Source: Centipeda periodontii DSM 2778
GTDB lineage: Bacteria > Bacillota > Negativicutes > Selenomonadales > Selenomonadaceae
Assembly: GCF_000213975.1 (NCBI RefSeq)
Contig: NZ_GL892076.1
Span: 548,219-593,249 of the forward strand
Reading direction: 5' to 3'
DNA length: 45,031 bases
The position numbers were made by a program, and so were the translations under genes. Of this stretch, positions 8,130 to 18,607 are shown piece by piece. Positions within the stretch are counted from its first letter, which is position 1. Each line of letters starts with the position of its first letter. The notes below the pieces were generated by a model. It saw only the letters and a program-made list of their open reading frames with translations, had not been told where the DNA came from and made no database searches.

Positions 8130-9476
8130 TTGACAACATTACCACCCAAGAGACGACCAACAAAAAAGAAACGAATCTGGCCATACGTCCTCTTTGGCGT
8201 CATTCTCATCTTCGTACTCGCTGCCATTGCGGGCGCATTCTTCGCCCAGAGCAGTCTGCTCGACCGCGCGAAGAGAGAGCACAAGGAGGATCTGCTCGTC
8301 GCCACGGACAAGGCGACCATTATGATCATGGGCGTCGACGAGCGCAGCGATGATGTGGGACGCAGCGATACGCTCATGGTCGCGACCATCGACCCCGTGA
8401 AAAACGAGACCTCTCTCCTCTCCATCCCGCGCGACACGCGCGTCGCCATCCCGCGCTACGGCTACGACAAGATCAACGCCGCCTACGCCTACGGAGGAGA
8501 GAATCTCACCCAGCGCACCGTCGAGGACTTCCTCGGCATCCGCATCGACCACTACATCATCATCAACACCCACGCCTTTCAAAAGATCGTCGATGCCATC
8601 GGCGGCATCGACATCGATGTTGAAAAGCGTATGTACTATGAGGATCCGTGGGACGATGACGGCGGGCTCATCATCAATCTGCGCCCGGGGCTCCAGCACA
8701 TGGACGGCAAGACCGCCGTCACCTACGTCCGCTACCGCGACGAGGACGGCGACATTGGCCGCGTCAAGCGCCAGCAGAAATTCATGCGCGCCATCGTCGA
8801 CGCCGTCACCACCCCCGCCATCCTGCCGCGCCTGCCCGGGATCATATCGAGTGTCATCGACAGTGTCAAGACTGACCTCAGCGTCCGTCAGATGCTCGAG
8901 TTCATCGGCACGCTCAAGGAGTCGCAGGCAAAGGGTCTCAGAACCGAGATGGTGCCCGGCCGCCCGCTCTACATCGACGAGGTGAGCTACTGGATCCCCG
9001 ACATGGCACAGCTGCGGCGCGGTATGGTAAACTCCCTCGGCGTCACCCTCACGAACACGGAACGCAGCCGCATGGAGCGCGACGTGCGCGAGTACGAGGA
9101 CTCCATCCCCGCAAACGCCACCGAGGTGCCCGCGGGCGAGAACGGTATCGGACGCGCCGTCGGTGCCGATGAGGCACTGGATACGCGCAGCCGAAAAAAA
9201 TCCTCCGACAAGGACGCAAAAGAGGACAGGGGTACGCGCAAAGATACCTCCGCCGACCGCACGCGCACAAATGATCGCGATGATGCGGAGGAGCGCCCGT
9301 CGCGTCCCGGCCGCTCCTCCGAAACCGTCCCCTCCTCCGACAGCGGCCGACATGCAAGCACACGGCAGAGCGCGGACGTCCCCGCCGAGCAACCCACAGA
9401 GCGCACACAGCGCACCGCGCCAAGCAATGACGGCGCGCCCACGCGCGGCAGTGCTGATATGGGCAAGGAAGAGTGA
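8130..9476 (+). CDS. LytR-CpsA-Psr family cell-wall glycopolymer transferase
   Basis: A 448-residue membrane-anchored protein. A basic N-terminus (KRRPTKKKR) is followed by one transmembrane helix (about residues 17-38). The LCP domain lies at about residues 65-240, with SIPRDTRV, HYIIINTHAFQKIVDAIGG and YVRYRDEDGDIGRVKRQQ, including the conserved Arg residues that bind pyrophosphate-lipid. LCP enzymes attach glycopolymers to peptidoglycan or related carriers outside the membrane. The final 120 or so residues are low-complexity and rich in Arg, Asp, Ser and Thr, an unusually long disordered tail. The TTG start at 8130 is chosen because the next ATG would remove the membrane anchor. Confidence 0.88.
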   Translation: MTTLPPKRRPTKKKRIWPYVLFGVILIFVLAAIAGAFFAQSSLLDRAKREHKEDLLVATDKATIMIMGVDERSDDVGRSDTLMVATIDPVKNETSLLSIPRDTRVAIPRYGYDKINAAYAYGGENLTQRTVEDFLGIRIDHYIIINTHAFQKIVDAIGGIDIDVEKRMYYEDPWDDDGGLIINLRPGLQHMDGKTAVTYVRYRDEDGDIGRVKRQQKFMRAIVDAVTTPAILPRLPGIISSVIDSVKTDLSVRQMLEFIGTLKESQAKGLRTEMVPGRPLYIDEVSYWIPDMAQLRRGMVNSLGVTLTNTERSRMERDVREYEDSIPANATEVPAGENGIGRAVGADEALDTRSRKKSSDKDAKEDRGTRKDTSADRTRTNDRDDAEERPSRPGRSSETVPSSDSGRHASTRQSADVPAEQPTERTQRTAPSNDGAPTRGSADMGKEE

Positions 9477-9622
9477 CAACGCAGCAATTGTGATGACCAA
9501 AAGCAAACCTTAGGGAGGCAAGTGATTCCTTAGGAGAACGAGCACGCGATCCCTTGCGGAGCGAGGTGTTGGCGTTGGACATCACACTTTGCGGGAGCAT
9601 CCCGCAGAAAGGAAGATTCATC

Positions 9623-10867
9623 ATGGCAAGCAAATTTGACGCAGAGGCACTCGAACTTCACCGGAGCCATCATGGCAAACTCGCGGTCACCCCGACCGTC
9701 CCCATCGCCACGCGCGACGACCTCAGCCGCGCCTACACACCCGGCGTTGCGGCACCGTGCCTGGCGATCAAGGAGAATCCCGCGAAGATCTACGACTACA
9801 CGACCAAGGGCAACATGGTCGCCGTCGTCACAAACGGCACCGCCGTCCTCGGCCTCGGCAACATCGGTGCGGGCGCAGGCCTGCCCGTCATGGAGGGCAA
9901 GTCCATCCTCTTCAAGGGCTTTGCGGGCGTCGACTCCGTTCCTGTCTGCGTGAACAGTCCGAAGGTCGAAGACGTGGTGAAGGTCTGCCAGCTGATCGCC
10001 CCCACGTACGGCGGCATCAACCTTGAGGACATCAAGGCACCCCAGTGCTTTGACATCGAGAATGAGCTCAAAAAGACCCTCGACATCCCCGTCTTCCACG
10101 ACGACCAGCACGGCACTGCCATCGTCGTCGTCTCCGCCCTCCTCAACGCATACAAGTACCTCGACCGTGACCTGCGCACGGCGAAGATCGTCATCAACGG
10201 CGCAGGTGCGGCGGGACAGGCGATCGCACGCCTCCTCTTTGCCTACGGCATCAAGACCGTCGTCCTCTGCGACACCACCGGTGCCGTCTACGAGGGGCGC
10301 ACGGAGAACATGAACCCGTACAAGGAGAGCCTCGCAAAAGTCTCCAACCGCCAAAAGGAAAAGGGCGGCCTCGCCCAGATCATCAAGGGCAAGGACATCT
10401 TCATCGGCGTCTCCGCACCCGGCAGCCTCACACAGGAAATGATCAAGAGCATGAGCAAGGATCCCGTCATCATGGCGATGGCGAACCCCGTTCCCGAGAT
10501 CCTGCCCGACGAGGCAAAGGCAGCGGGCGCACGCATCGTCTGCACGGGGCGCTCCGACTTCCCGAATCAGGTCAACAACCTCCTCGCCTTCCCGGGCATC
10601 TTCCGTGGCGCACTCGACGTACGTGCCAAGGAGATCAACGATGAGATGAAGATTGCCGCTGCGAACGCGATCGCCTCCCTCGTCGCCGAGAGCGAGCTGA
10701 ACGAGACCAACATCATCGCGAGCCCGCTCGACCCGCGCGTCGCACCGACCGTCGCCGCCGCCGTCGCAAAAGCAGCGCTTGAGACCGGCGTCGCGCGCCT
10801 GACGGACATCACCCCCGAGGCCGTCGCCGCTCATACGCGCGAACTGCTGGGGCATACGGTTGCCTGA
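9623..10867 (+). CDS. Malic enzyme (oxaloacetate-decarboxylating malate dehydrogenase)
   Basis: A 414-residue short-form bacterial malic enzyme that oxidises and decarboxylates malate to pyruvate with NAD(P)+. The N-terminal catalytic part has YTPGVAAPC and the metal-site HDDQHGTAIV; the Rossmann nucleotide motif is INGAGAAGQAIARLL. It lacks the phosphotransacetylase-like C-terminal extension of MaeB. The start at 9623 (MASKFDAEA) has GAAAGGAAG upstream. A hairpin follows the stop. The 5' gap (9477-9622) contains a partial copy of the dispersed hairpin repeat. Confidence 0.93.
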   Translation: MASKFDAEALELHRSHHGKLAVTPTVPIATRDDLSRAYTPGVAAPCLAIKENPAKIYDYTTKGNMVAVVTNGTAVLGLGNIGAGAGLPVMEGKSILFKGFAGVDSVPVCVNSPKVEDVVKVCQLIAPTYGGINLEDIKAPQCFDIENELKKTLDIPVFHDDQHGTAIVVVSALLNAYKYLDRDLRTAKIVINGAGAAGQAIARLLFAYGIKTVVLCDTTGAVYEGRTENMNPYKESLAKVSNRQKEKGGLAQIIKGKDIFIGVSAPGSLTQEMIKSMSKDPVIMAMANPVPEILPDEAKAAGARIVCTGRSDFPNQVNNLLAFPGIFRGALDVRAKEINDEMKIAAANAIASLVAESELNETNIIASPLDPRVAPTVAAAVAKAALETGVARLTDITPEAVAAHTRELLGHTVA

Positions 10868-10884
10868 GGAAGTCAACATAAATG

Positions 10885-10925
10885 AAACTGCCGCTGGGGG
10901 ATTGCTCCTTCAGCGGCGGTTTTCA
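10885..10925 (+). terminator. Rho-independent terminator after malic enzyme
   Basis: The stem CCGCTG...CAGCGG has A-rich sequence before it and TTTT after it. Confidence 0.7.
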
Positions 10926-10944
10926 TATCATCCGGAAAATATTT

Positions 10945-10973
10945 TTGTAAAAAGAAAACATTTATGCTATCAT
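10945..10973 (+). promoter_or_regulatory. Promoter of type I toxin copy 3
   Basis: TTGTAA, 17 bases, TATCAT with TGC before the -10. Confidence 0.65.
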
Positions 10974-11037
10974 CATCCTAGGCGTTGCCGTGCGGTAGGC
11001 GGTCATTCTCAGCCCCCTTTGCGAGGGGGTGATGCTT

Positions 11038-11106
11038 ATGGGACCATACGAGTTTCTTTCGTTGGTTTTCCTCGTTACGATCTGCATCGTAATATCCAAG
11101 GCATAA
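11038..11106 (+). CDS. Small hydrophobic type I-like toxin, copy 3
   Basis: A divergent 22-residue member starting MGPYEFLSLVFLV and ending ISKA. It keeps YEFL, the hydrophobic core and the basic end, although about half of the other residues differ. The 5' hairpin is preserved in structure but not in loop sequence (CCCCCT, TTGCG, AGGGGG), and again holds the ribosome binding site. Retained design under sequence divergence argues for selection. Confidence 0.7.
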   Translation: MGPYEFLSLVFLVTICIVISKA

Positions 11107-11199
11107 GAATACCCCGCCTCTAGCACCCAAACTTTAGGCGGGGTTTCTTACTCTGCATAAACTCTTGGGGGCTGACCGTTTACCGGCAGCGCCTTTCCT
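11105..11199 (-). ncRNA. Antisense RNA antitoxin candidate, copy 3
   Basis: The minus-strand promoter is close to consensus: TTGACG (11229-11234), 17 bases, TATAAT (11206-11211). The RNA would start near 11199, cross the CCCCGCC...GGCGGGG hairpin at about 11112-11142 and end beside the toxin stop codon. Confidence 0.7.
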
Positions 11200-11230
11200 A
11201 TGTTTATTATACGACCCTGTCCCGCATTCG

Positions 11231-12940
11231 TCAAGTATGCACAAAGCGCTCCCAGATCTCCGCATATGCCGCCTCCACGTCATGAACATACGTGCGCGCA
11301 TCGGTCAACGGCGCGTGCGCAAGGATCGTGCGCAGATTCGCCCGCAGGGTGCGCAGGGTCTCGGGTGAGGATGCAAGTGTCGCCGCGATCTGCACATAGT
11401 CCGCAGGAGTATCGGCGATCAGTTCCGCGAGGTCTGCATTTGTCAGAAGACTCTCCCCGAATCGTGCGCCGTGGCTCTCCCCGCGCAGGGTAATGACGGG
11501 CACGCCCATCGCAAGCGCCTCGCAGGTGGTGATGCCGCCCGTGTAGGGGAAGGTGTCGAGCGCGATGTCCATATCTGCATACTCCATGAGATAACCGCGG
11601 CTGAATTCGCGCATCTCCACGCGTTCCGTCGGAATGCCGCTGCGTACGAAGCGCTCCGCTGCGATCGCCCGCCCCTCCGCACGATCAAAGAGCTTGCTCT
11701 TGACGATGAGGCGTGAACGAGGTACATTGTCTAGCAGCCATCTCCATAAAAGAAGCACATCGTCCGTCACCTTGCTGAAATTGTTGAAGCTGCCGAACGT
11801 CACATATCCGTTGCGTTCCATTGGCGGCGGGGCAACGGGGGGGAGATCCTCGGGCAGCGTGTAGCAGAAATGGCTGTGCGGCAGGCGTATGATCTCCTCG
11901 GTAAAGGCAGGGTCTGTTGTCCCTGCGGGGTCAACGTGCACATCCGAAAGCATATAGTCAATGGCGGGCAGCCCCGTCGTGTTGAAATAGCCGATGCCCG
12001 TCACCTGCACGGGTGCAGGTTTGTACGCGAGCACGGACAGGCAGTTGTTCTGCGTGTGCCCCGCGAGATCGACGAGAATGTCGATCTCGTCCGTGCGTAC
12101 GAGCGCCGCGACCTCTGCCGCCGGCATTCCCTGTATGTTGCGCCACACATCTGCGGATGCACGCAGCGCGTGTGAGAGCGCATCCTCCATGCAGTTCGCA
12201 TAGCAGCAGACGGCAAAACGCATGCGGTCATGGAGCGCGAGGAGCGGGCGGATCAGCTTCCCAACGGGGTGCGTGCGCAGGTCGGGCGAGATATAGCCGA
12301 TGCGGATGCGGTCGTGTCCGCGCACAGCATCCGCACGAGACGCGAGCGGCGTGACATCCGCATAGAGCGCCCCGTAGCCGTGTGCGAGGTCTGTGTACGA
12401 GGAGCGCAGGCGCGCGGGCAGATAGTTCGCGGCAAAGAGCGCGTTGCTGTACTCCTCCGCCCTCTGCGTGGGGCGCGTCTCATGACGGCTGGATGCGAGG
12501 AACGCATCGATCGCCGCCGCGCTCTCGCCCGTGAGCGTCAGTGCCTCACCGAGCATACTGTAGGCACTTGCGAGAAAGACCGTATGATAGGCGATGTCAT
12601 TCCCTGCAGCAATGCGCTGTTCCAGATCGGCAATGAAGGTACGCAGATGTGCGATCTGCGTACGGATCTTGCCCTCCGCACGGTCAATGTAGATCTCCTG
12701 CCGCGCTGCACCCGGATGATCGGGGCGCACTGCACGAATCTGAGCAATATCCGCGCGTGCCTCCTCATATCTCTCCAGCTCCGTCAGTGCCGCCGCACGG
12801 ATGTAGCGCATCTCTGCATCCCCGGGCAGAGCCGCGAGCAGCTCCGTCGCGACCTCTGCCGCGCGTGCGTACTCCTTCGCCTCGTACAGCGCGTTCGCCC
12901 GCAGGAGCATCTCCTGCCGTCGCGCCTGCATATTCTTCAC
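11231..12940 (-). CDS. TPR-containing SPINDLY/OGT-like glycosyltransferase
   Basis: A protein of about 570 residues with N-terminal tetratricopeptide-like helices (about residues 1-150) followed by a GT41-type glycosyltransferase region. Motifs typical of the O-GlcNAc transferase superfamily are visible: RIGYISPDLRTHPVGKL, DILVDLAGHTQNN, PVQVTGIGYFNTTG and DIALDTFPYTGGITTCEAL. Such enzymes glycosylate proteins in the cytoplasm; in selenomonads surface or flagellar proteins are possible targets, but no substrate gene is adjacent. A GTG start at 12940 is preferred because GAGGAGG lies six bases upstream; a frame to 12958 is also open. Confidence 0.82.
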   Translation of the reverse strand: MKNMQARRQEMLLRANALYEAKEYARAAEVATELLAALPGDAEMRYIRAAALTELERYEEARADIAQIRAVRPDHPGAARQEIYIDRAEGKIRTQIAHLRTFIADLEQRIAAGNDIAYHTVFLASAYSMLGEALTLTGESAAAIDAFLASSRHETRPTQRAEEYSNALFAANYLPARLRSSYTDLAHGYGALYADVTPLASRADAVRGHDRIRIGYISPDLRTHPVGKLIRPLLALHDRMRFAVCCYANCMEDALSHALRASADVWRNIQGMPAAEVAALVRTDEIDILVDLAGHTQNNCLSVLAYKPAPVQVTGIGYFNTTGLPAIDYMLSDVHVDPAGTTDPAFTEEIIRLPHSHFCYTLPEDLPPVAPPPMERNGYVTFGSFNNFSKVTDDVLLLWRWLLDNVPRSRLIVKSKLFDRAEGRAIAAERFVRSGIPTERVEMREFSRGYLMEYADMDIALDTFPYTGGITTCEALAMGVPVITLRGESHGARFGESLLTNADLAELIADTPADYVQIAATLASSPETLRTLRANLRTILAHAPLTDARTYVHDVEAAYAEIWERFVHT

Positions 12941-13029
12941 AACATCCCTCCTCACCAATTCAGATTCTTATTCGACAAACATGCAGTGAATTCCTTTCAG
13001 CACAGCCATGCATACCCCTCGCGGAACCT

Positions 13030-13375
13030 CTCCGGTTCTATGATAATTGTTACGGAAGAATGCGGATGCGATGTTCCAAAGCAAACCCTAGTGGAGCAAG
13101 CGGGAAAATACTGACCTGTCCAAGAAGCAAGTCCGTAGGACGAAGCTGATTGGGTAACAGGTCGCATGGGAAAACGTCCCAAGAACACGAGCGTTAGCGA
13201 AGTGTGATTGGATGACGTTGACCGCTTGCGCGGTACGCCCCGGCGGATTTCGTCGTTCAACCGAAGGGCGTTTAGAAATTCGCCGGTATTTAAGCGTACA
13301 AGCGCACGAACGCTTGCGAACGAGGCGTTTGCGTGGAGCATCGCAGTCCGTAACACTTGACATAGACCCCCTCAT
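13030..13375. repeat. Dispersed hairpin repeat, copy 2, with internal insertion
   Basis: This fills most of the 500-bp gap between the glycosyltransferase and gyrA. It aligns with 4433-4650 at both ends but has about 130 extra bases (about 13108-13232) in the middle. The long stem is present with changed bases on both arms (CCGGCGGATTTC and GAAATTCGCCGG). It ends just before the gyrA promoter. Confidence 0.7.
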
Positions 13376-13397
13376 AGACTTTTCCCCGCGAAAATGC

Positions 13398-13403
13398 TAT
13401 AAT
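13398..13403 (+). promoter_or_regulatory. gyrA promoter (-10 element)
   Basis: TATAAT preceded by TGC forms an extended -10. No good -35 lies 17 bases upstream; a TTGACA at 13367 is too far away. Confidence 0.5.
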
Positions 13404-13444
13404 CACTGTGGATACTTATGGAACGAACACGGAGAGGTGACATT

Positions 13445-15892
<2,448 letters not shown>

Positions 15893-15961
15893 GCACGGGT
15901 CTTTCGCCTCTCCTGCCACAGCGGGGAAGCAAATGGAGAATGATCCCGCGTTGGGCTTCCC

Positions 15962-16807
15962 TTACGATCGTTTCGCATTCCGCACGGCTTCGGTCGTGCG
16001 GATTTTCTTTTCCATCGCGCTCGGCGGGAGGATCTTGAGCACCTCGGTATACACGAGATCGACGAGGAAGAACTGCGCCGTCTTGGAGGCGATGGAGCCG
16101 GTCTCAAGCGGCGTCTCCTCCGCAATGTAGGTAAGGCTGACATCGGAGGCGGCACGCAGGCTTGAGGTGTGATCCTCCGTGAGCGAGATCACCTTGATCC
16201 CGCGCACGCGCGCGATCGCAACCGTCTCCAAGATCTCTGCCGTTTCACCCGAGTGCGAGATGGCAAAGACGACATCATTCGGCTCAAGGAGAACGGCGAT
16301 CATGCGCATGGTATGGTTGTCGCGCGGGGCAACACAGTTCATGCCGATCCGCATGAACTTGAAATACGAGTCCAGCGCGATGATGCCGGAGTAGCCGAGA
16401 CCGATGAAGACGATCCGCTGTGCCGCAATGAGGAGGTCCGCACACGCGTCGATGACCTCATCGCGGATGATGTCCTGCGTCTTCTCAAGGGCGATCATGT
16501 TCGCGGAGAGGAGCTTGCGCGCCGTCTCGCGCGCCGTCTCGTTATTTCGGATGTTCCCGCGATCCATGTAGCGCCCGAGCCCCGCGCCCTCCTCGGCGAG
16601 CGCCGCCTTGAAATCCGCGAGACTTGCGAATCCCATCTTGCGGACAAAGCGCGTGCAGGTTGCCTCCGCCGTACCGCTCGCGAGCGCGATTTCAGAGATG
16701 GTCATGCGCGGGATATCCGTCAGATGCGTACGGATGCAGTCAATGATCTTGCGGTCGCCCTTGGAGACGCGGAACGGCGGATCGTCGAGTCGGCTGAGTA
16801 TCTTCAT
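15962..16807 (-). CDS. RpiR family transcriptional regulator of the sialate cluster
   Basis: A 281-residue RpiR-type regulator. Residues 1-80 form the helix-turn-helix (MTISEIALASGTAEATCTRFVRKMGF) and residues 120-260 the SIS sugar-phosphate domain (RIVFIGLGYSGIIALD, VFAISHSGETAEI). RpiR proteins in sialate operons sense amino-sugar phosphates such as N-acetylmannosamine-6-phosphate. It is the last gene of the cluster and has its own upstream gap with a terminator, so it may be transcribed separately. Its stop faces that of gyrA. Confidence 0.87.
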   Translation of the reverse strand: MKILSRLDDPPFRVSKGDRKIIDCIRTHLTDIPRMTISEIALASGTAEATCTRFVRKMGFASLADFKAALAEEGAGLGRYMDRGNIRNNETARETARKLLSANMIALEKTQDIIRDEVIDACADLLIAAQRIVFIGLGYSGIIALDSYFKFMRIGMNCVAPRDNHTMRMIAVLLEPNDVVFAISHSGETAEILETVAIARVRGIKVISLTEDHTSSLRAASDVSLTYIAEETPLETGSIASKTAQFFLVDLVYTEVLKILPPSAMEKKIRTTEAVRNAKRS

Positions 16808-16861
16808 TGGTTCACCTCGTTCAGTTCTTATTTCTCATCATAGCAGATTTTTGTGAAAAAG

Positions 16862-16908
16862 AAAGGGGCTGCCCTACGAAGCTAAAACTTCGTAGGGCAG
16901 CCCTTTTG
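16862..16908. terminator. Long palindromic terminator downstream of nanK
   Basis: A 16-bp stem (GGGCTGCCCTACGAAG and its complement) with a short A-rich loop, flanked by A and T runs on both sides, so it can work on both strands. Almost the same palindrome occurs at 44851-44890. Confidence 0.8.
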
Positions 16909-16948
16909 TTCGATCTTTCTCGCCATGCGTACTTTGCTTTGGAGCAAC

Positions 16949-17857
16949 CTACATTTCTTTTCTATCGGGACGTTCCCCATGCTCCTGCAAAAAGTGATAG
17001 AGCGCACCGATCATGCCCGCATCGTTCTGCGTGGCGGCGAAAGCGATCTCGGTCGCCTCGCAGATGAGGGGAGGGAGGCGGTCACGCAGCGCCGCCTCAA
17101 GCGGAGGGCGCAGCGCCTCCTCCTGCGCCATGATGCCGCCGCCGAGCACAATGCGCTCGGGATTCGCGACACAGACGACATTCGTGATCGCATCAGCAAG
17201 TGCGTCGATGAGTTCCGCAACCTCCTCGGCAACGGCGAGATCCCCCTTCGCAAGGAGGTCGAAGACTGCGTGCCCGTCGATGCTGCCGGCAGGCAGCCCC
17301 TTCGTCCGACAGACGGAGGCGACGAGGCTGGTCGCGGAACAGCGCTCGTGCAGCCGCCCGCCCGGCACGCGCATGTAGGCAATCTCACCCGCGCTCATGG
17401 ACGCACCGTGCACGACCTGTCCGTTGACGATGAGGCATCCGCCGATGCTCGTACCGACGGTCATGGCAAAGAGGGAGGAGCAGCCCCGCCCCGCGCCCTT
17501 CCAAAGCTCACCGAGCGCCGCGCAGTTGACATCGTTCAGGGCGGAGGCCGGGAGGTCAAACTGCTCGCGCATCAGGGCTTTCCAGTTCGTTCCCGTGTAG
17601 TCCGGAATGGCGTCCGGCAGAGAGTAGACAATGCACCCCGCCGCCGCATCGACCATCCCCGCCGTCGAGATGGCGACACCCTCGATGACGTACGCATCGC
17701 ACGCCTCACGCACGATGCGCGAAACCTTCTGAACGATACCCGCACCGCCGTGTTCCCGCGCCTCGGTCGGCACGGAGCCGTGCGTGAGGAAGTGCCCGTC
17801 TGTATCCGCGACACCGTATTTAATGGCAGTACCTCCGATATCGATGCAGATATACAT
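16949..17857 (-). CDS. nanK: ROK family kinase, probable N-acetylmannosamine kinase
   Basis: A 302-residue sugar kinase with the ATP motif DIGGTAIKYG at the N-terminus, the ROK segment LNDVNCAALGE and TVGTSIGGCLIVNG. Placement with nanA and nanE supports N-acetylmannosamine as substrate. The usual ROK zinc motif CxCGxxGCxE is not intact: the matching region reads GGRLHERCSATSLVAS. The start at 17857 (MYICIDIGG) has GGAGGGACC upstream; the longer frame reads into a MITE inserted between this gene and yhcH. Confidence 0.85.
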   Translation of the reverse strand: MYICIDIGGTAIKYGVADTDGHFLTHGSVPTEAREHGGAGIVQKVSRIVREACDAYVIEGVAISTAGMVDAAAGCIVYSLPDAIPDYTGTNWKALMREQFDLPASALNDVNCAALGELWKGAGRGCSSLFAMTVGTSIGGCLIVNGQVVHGASMSAGEIAYMRVPGGRLHERCSATSLVASVCRTKGLPAGSIDGHAVFDLLAKGDLAVAEEVAELIDALADAITNVVCVANPERIVLGGGIMAQEEALRPPLEAALRDRLPPLICEATEIAFAATQNDAGMIGALYHFLQEHGERPDRKEM

Positions 17858-17876
17858 TCGGTCCCTCCGTTCTATA

Positions 17877-18041
17877 TAGGAATCGCTGATAAAATGAAGT
17901 CCGTCAGATTGGCGTAGATTTTTCGTCCTGTCAAGGAGACAAACCGGACGCATAGCCAAAGCTATGTGGAGGATTTGTCGACAAAGAGAGGGCGAAAAAG
18001 ATGCGTCAAGATGGCGGTGCTGAATTTATCAGTGCTTCCTA
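17877..18041. mobile_element. MITE, copy B
   Basis: A 165-bp non-coding element with near-perfect terminal inverted repeats (TAGGAATCGCTGATAAA at the left, complement of TAGGAAGCACTGATAAA at the right), flanked by TA dinucleotides as expected for a Tc1/mariner or IS630-type target. It sits inside the sialate cluster between nanK and yhcH. A related element is at 4201-4361 and a single end at about 36829-36852. Confidence 0.75.
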
Positions 18042-18085
18042 TAGTGTTCTGTCCATTCAAAGCACCGGCATCTCAGGGAATACAC

Positions 18086-18538
18086 CTACTCCACCTTGAC
18101 CTTAAAGATTCCCTTCTTGAGCGGGGCGGGCGCGTCCACCTTCACACCGGAGCGGTGCACATCCACCGGGAAGCAGATGAGGAAGTCCCCGGGACGCATG
18201 ATCGTCGAGGAGGTCACATCGCCCTCTGCGGGAACAAAGTCCTTGTCTTCCTCGTAGGCGCCCATTTCCATGCGCTCCATATGGCTCACATCGATGCGCT
18301 CCGTCCCCGTGGCAAGAACGTGGATGTCGATGTAGGCGCGGTGCGCCTCCCAGATCTTCTCACTGCGCTCGCCCGTCGTATAGTGCGCGATGTTGACATA
18401 GAGATCATCGCCTGCGATCTCATTGCGCCCCTTGGGAAGCTCCCCGAGGTCATGCGACCGCGCAAAGGCAAGCGCCTCCTGAATACGCGGCGGAAGAAAT
18501 GCGTAGGTCTTTTCGTGATAAATGTTACCGTAAATCAT
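18086..18538 (-). CDS. YhcH/YjgK/YiaL family protein (NanQ-like anomerase)
   Basis: A 150-residue cupin-type protein of the family found in sialate operons; E. coli NanQ (YhcH) promotes anomer conversion of intracellular sialic acid. Conserved pieces include MIYGNIYHEKTYAFLP, GRNEIAGDDLYVNI, AHRAYIDIHVLATG, and DFLICFPVDVHRSG with the metal-ligand His. The start at 18538 has AAGGAGG upstream. It follows the symporter gene by 69 bp, consistent with one operon. Confidence 0.88.
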   Translation of the reverse strand: MIYGNIYHEKTYAFLPPRIQEALAFARSHDLGELPKGRNEIAGDDLYVNIAHYTTGERSEKIWEAHRAYIDIHVLATGTERIDVSHMERMEMGAYEEDKDFVPAEGDVTSSTIMRPGDFLICFPVDVHRSGVKVDAPAPLKKGIFKVKVE

Positions 18539-18607
18539 AGAAACCTCCTTCGTCTCTTCTCCTATCTTACCAGTCCCGCGTCCGCCGCGCAACTCATTTG
18601 ACAAAAA

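Noticed and set aside
8139-9506. 455-codon open frame antisense to the LCP gene
   Set aside because: The composition is low-complexity and the plus-strand LCP protein has clear motifs.
13367-13372. TTGACA as the -35 of gyrA
   Set aside because: It lies 25 bases from the TATAAT, too far for sigma-70 spacing.
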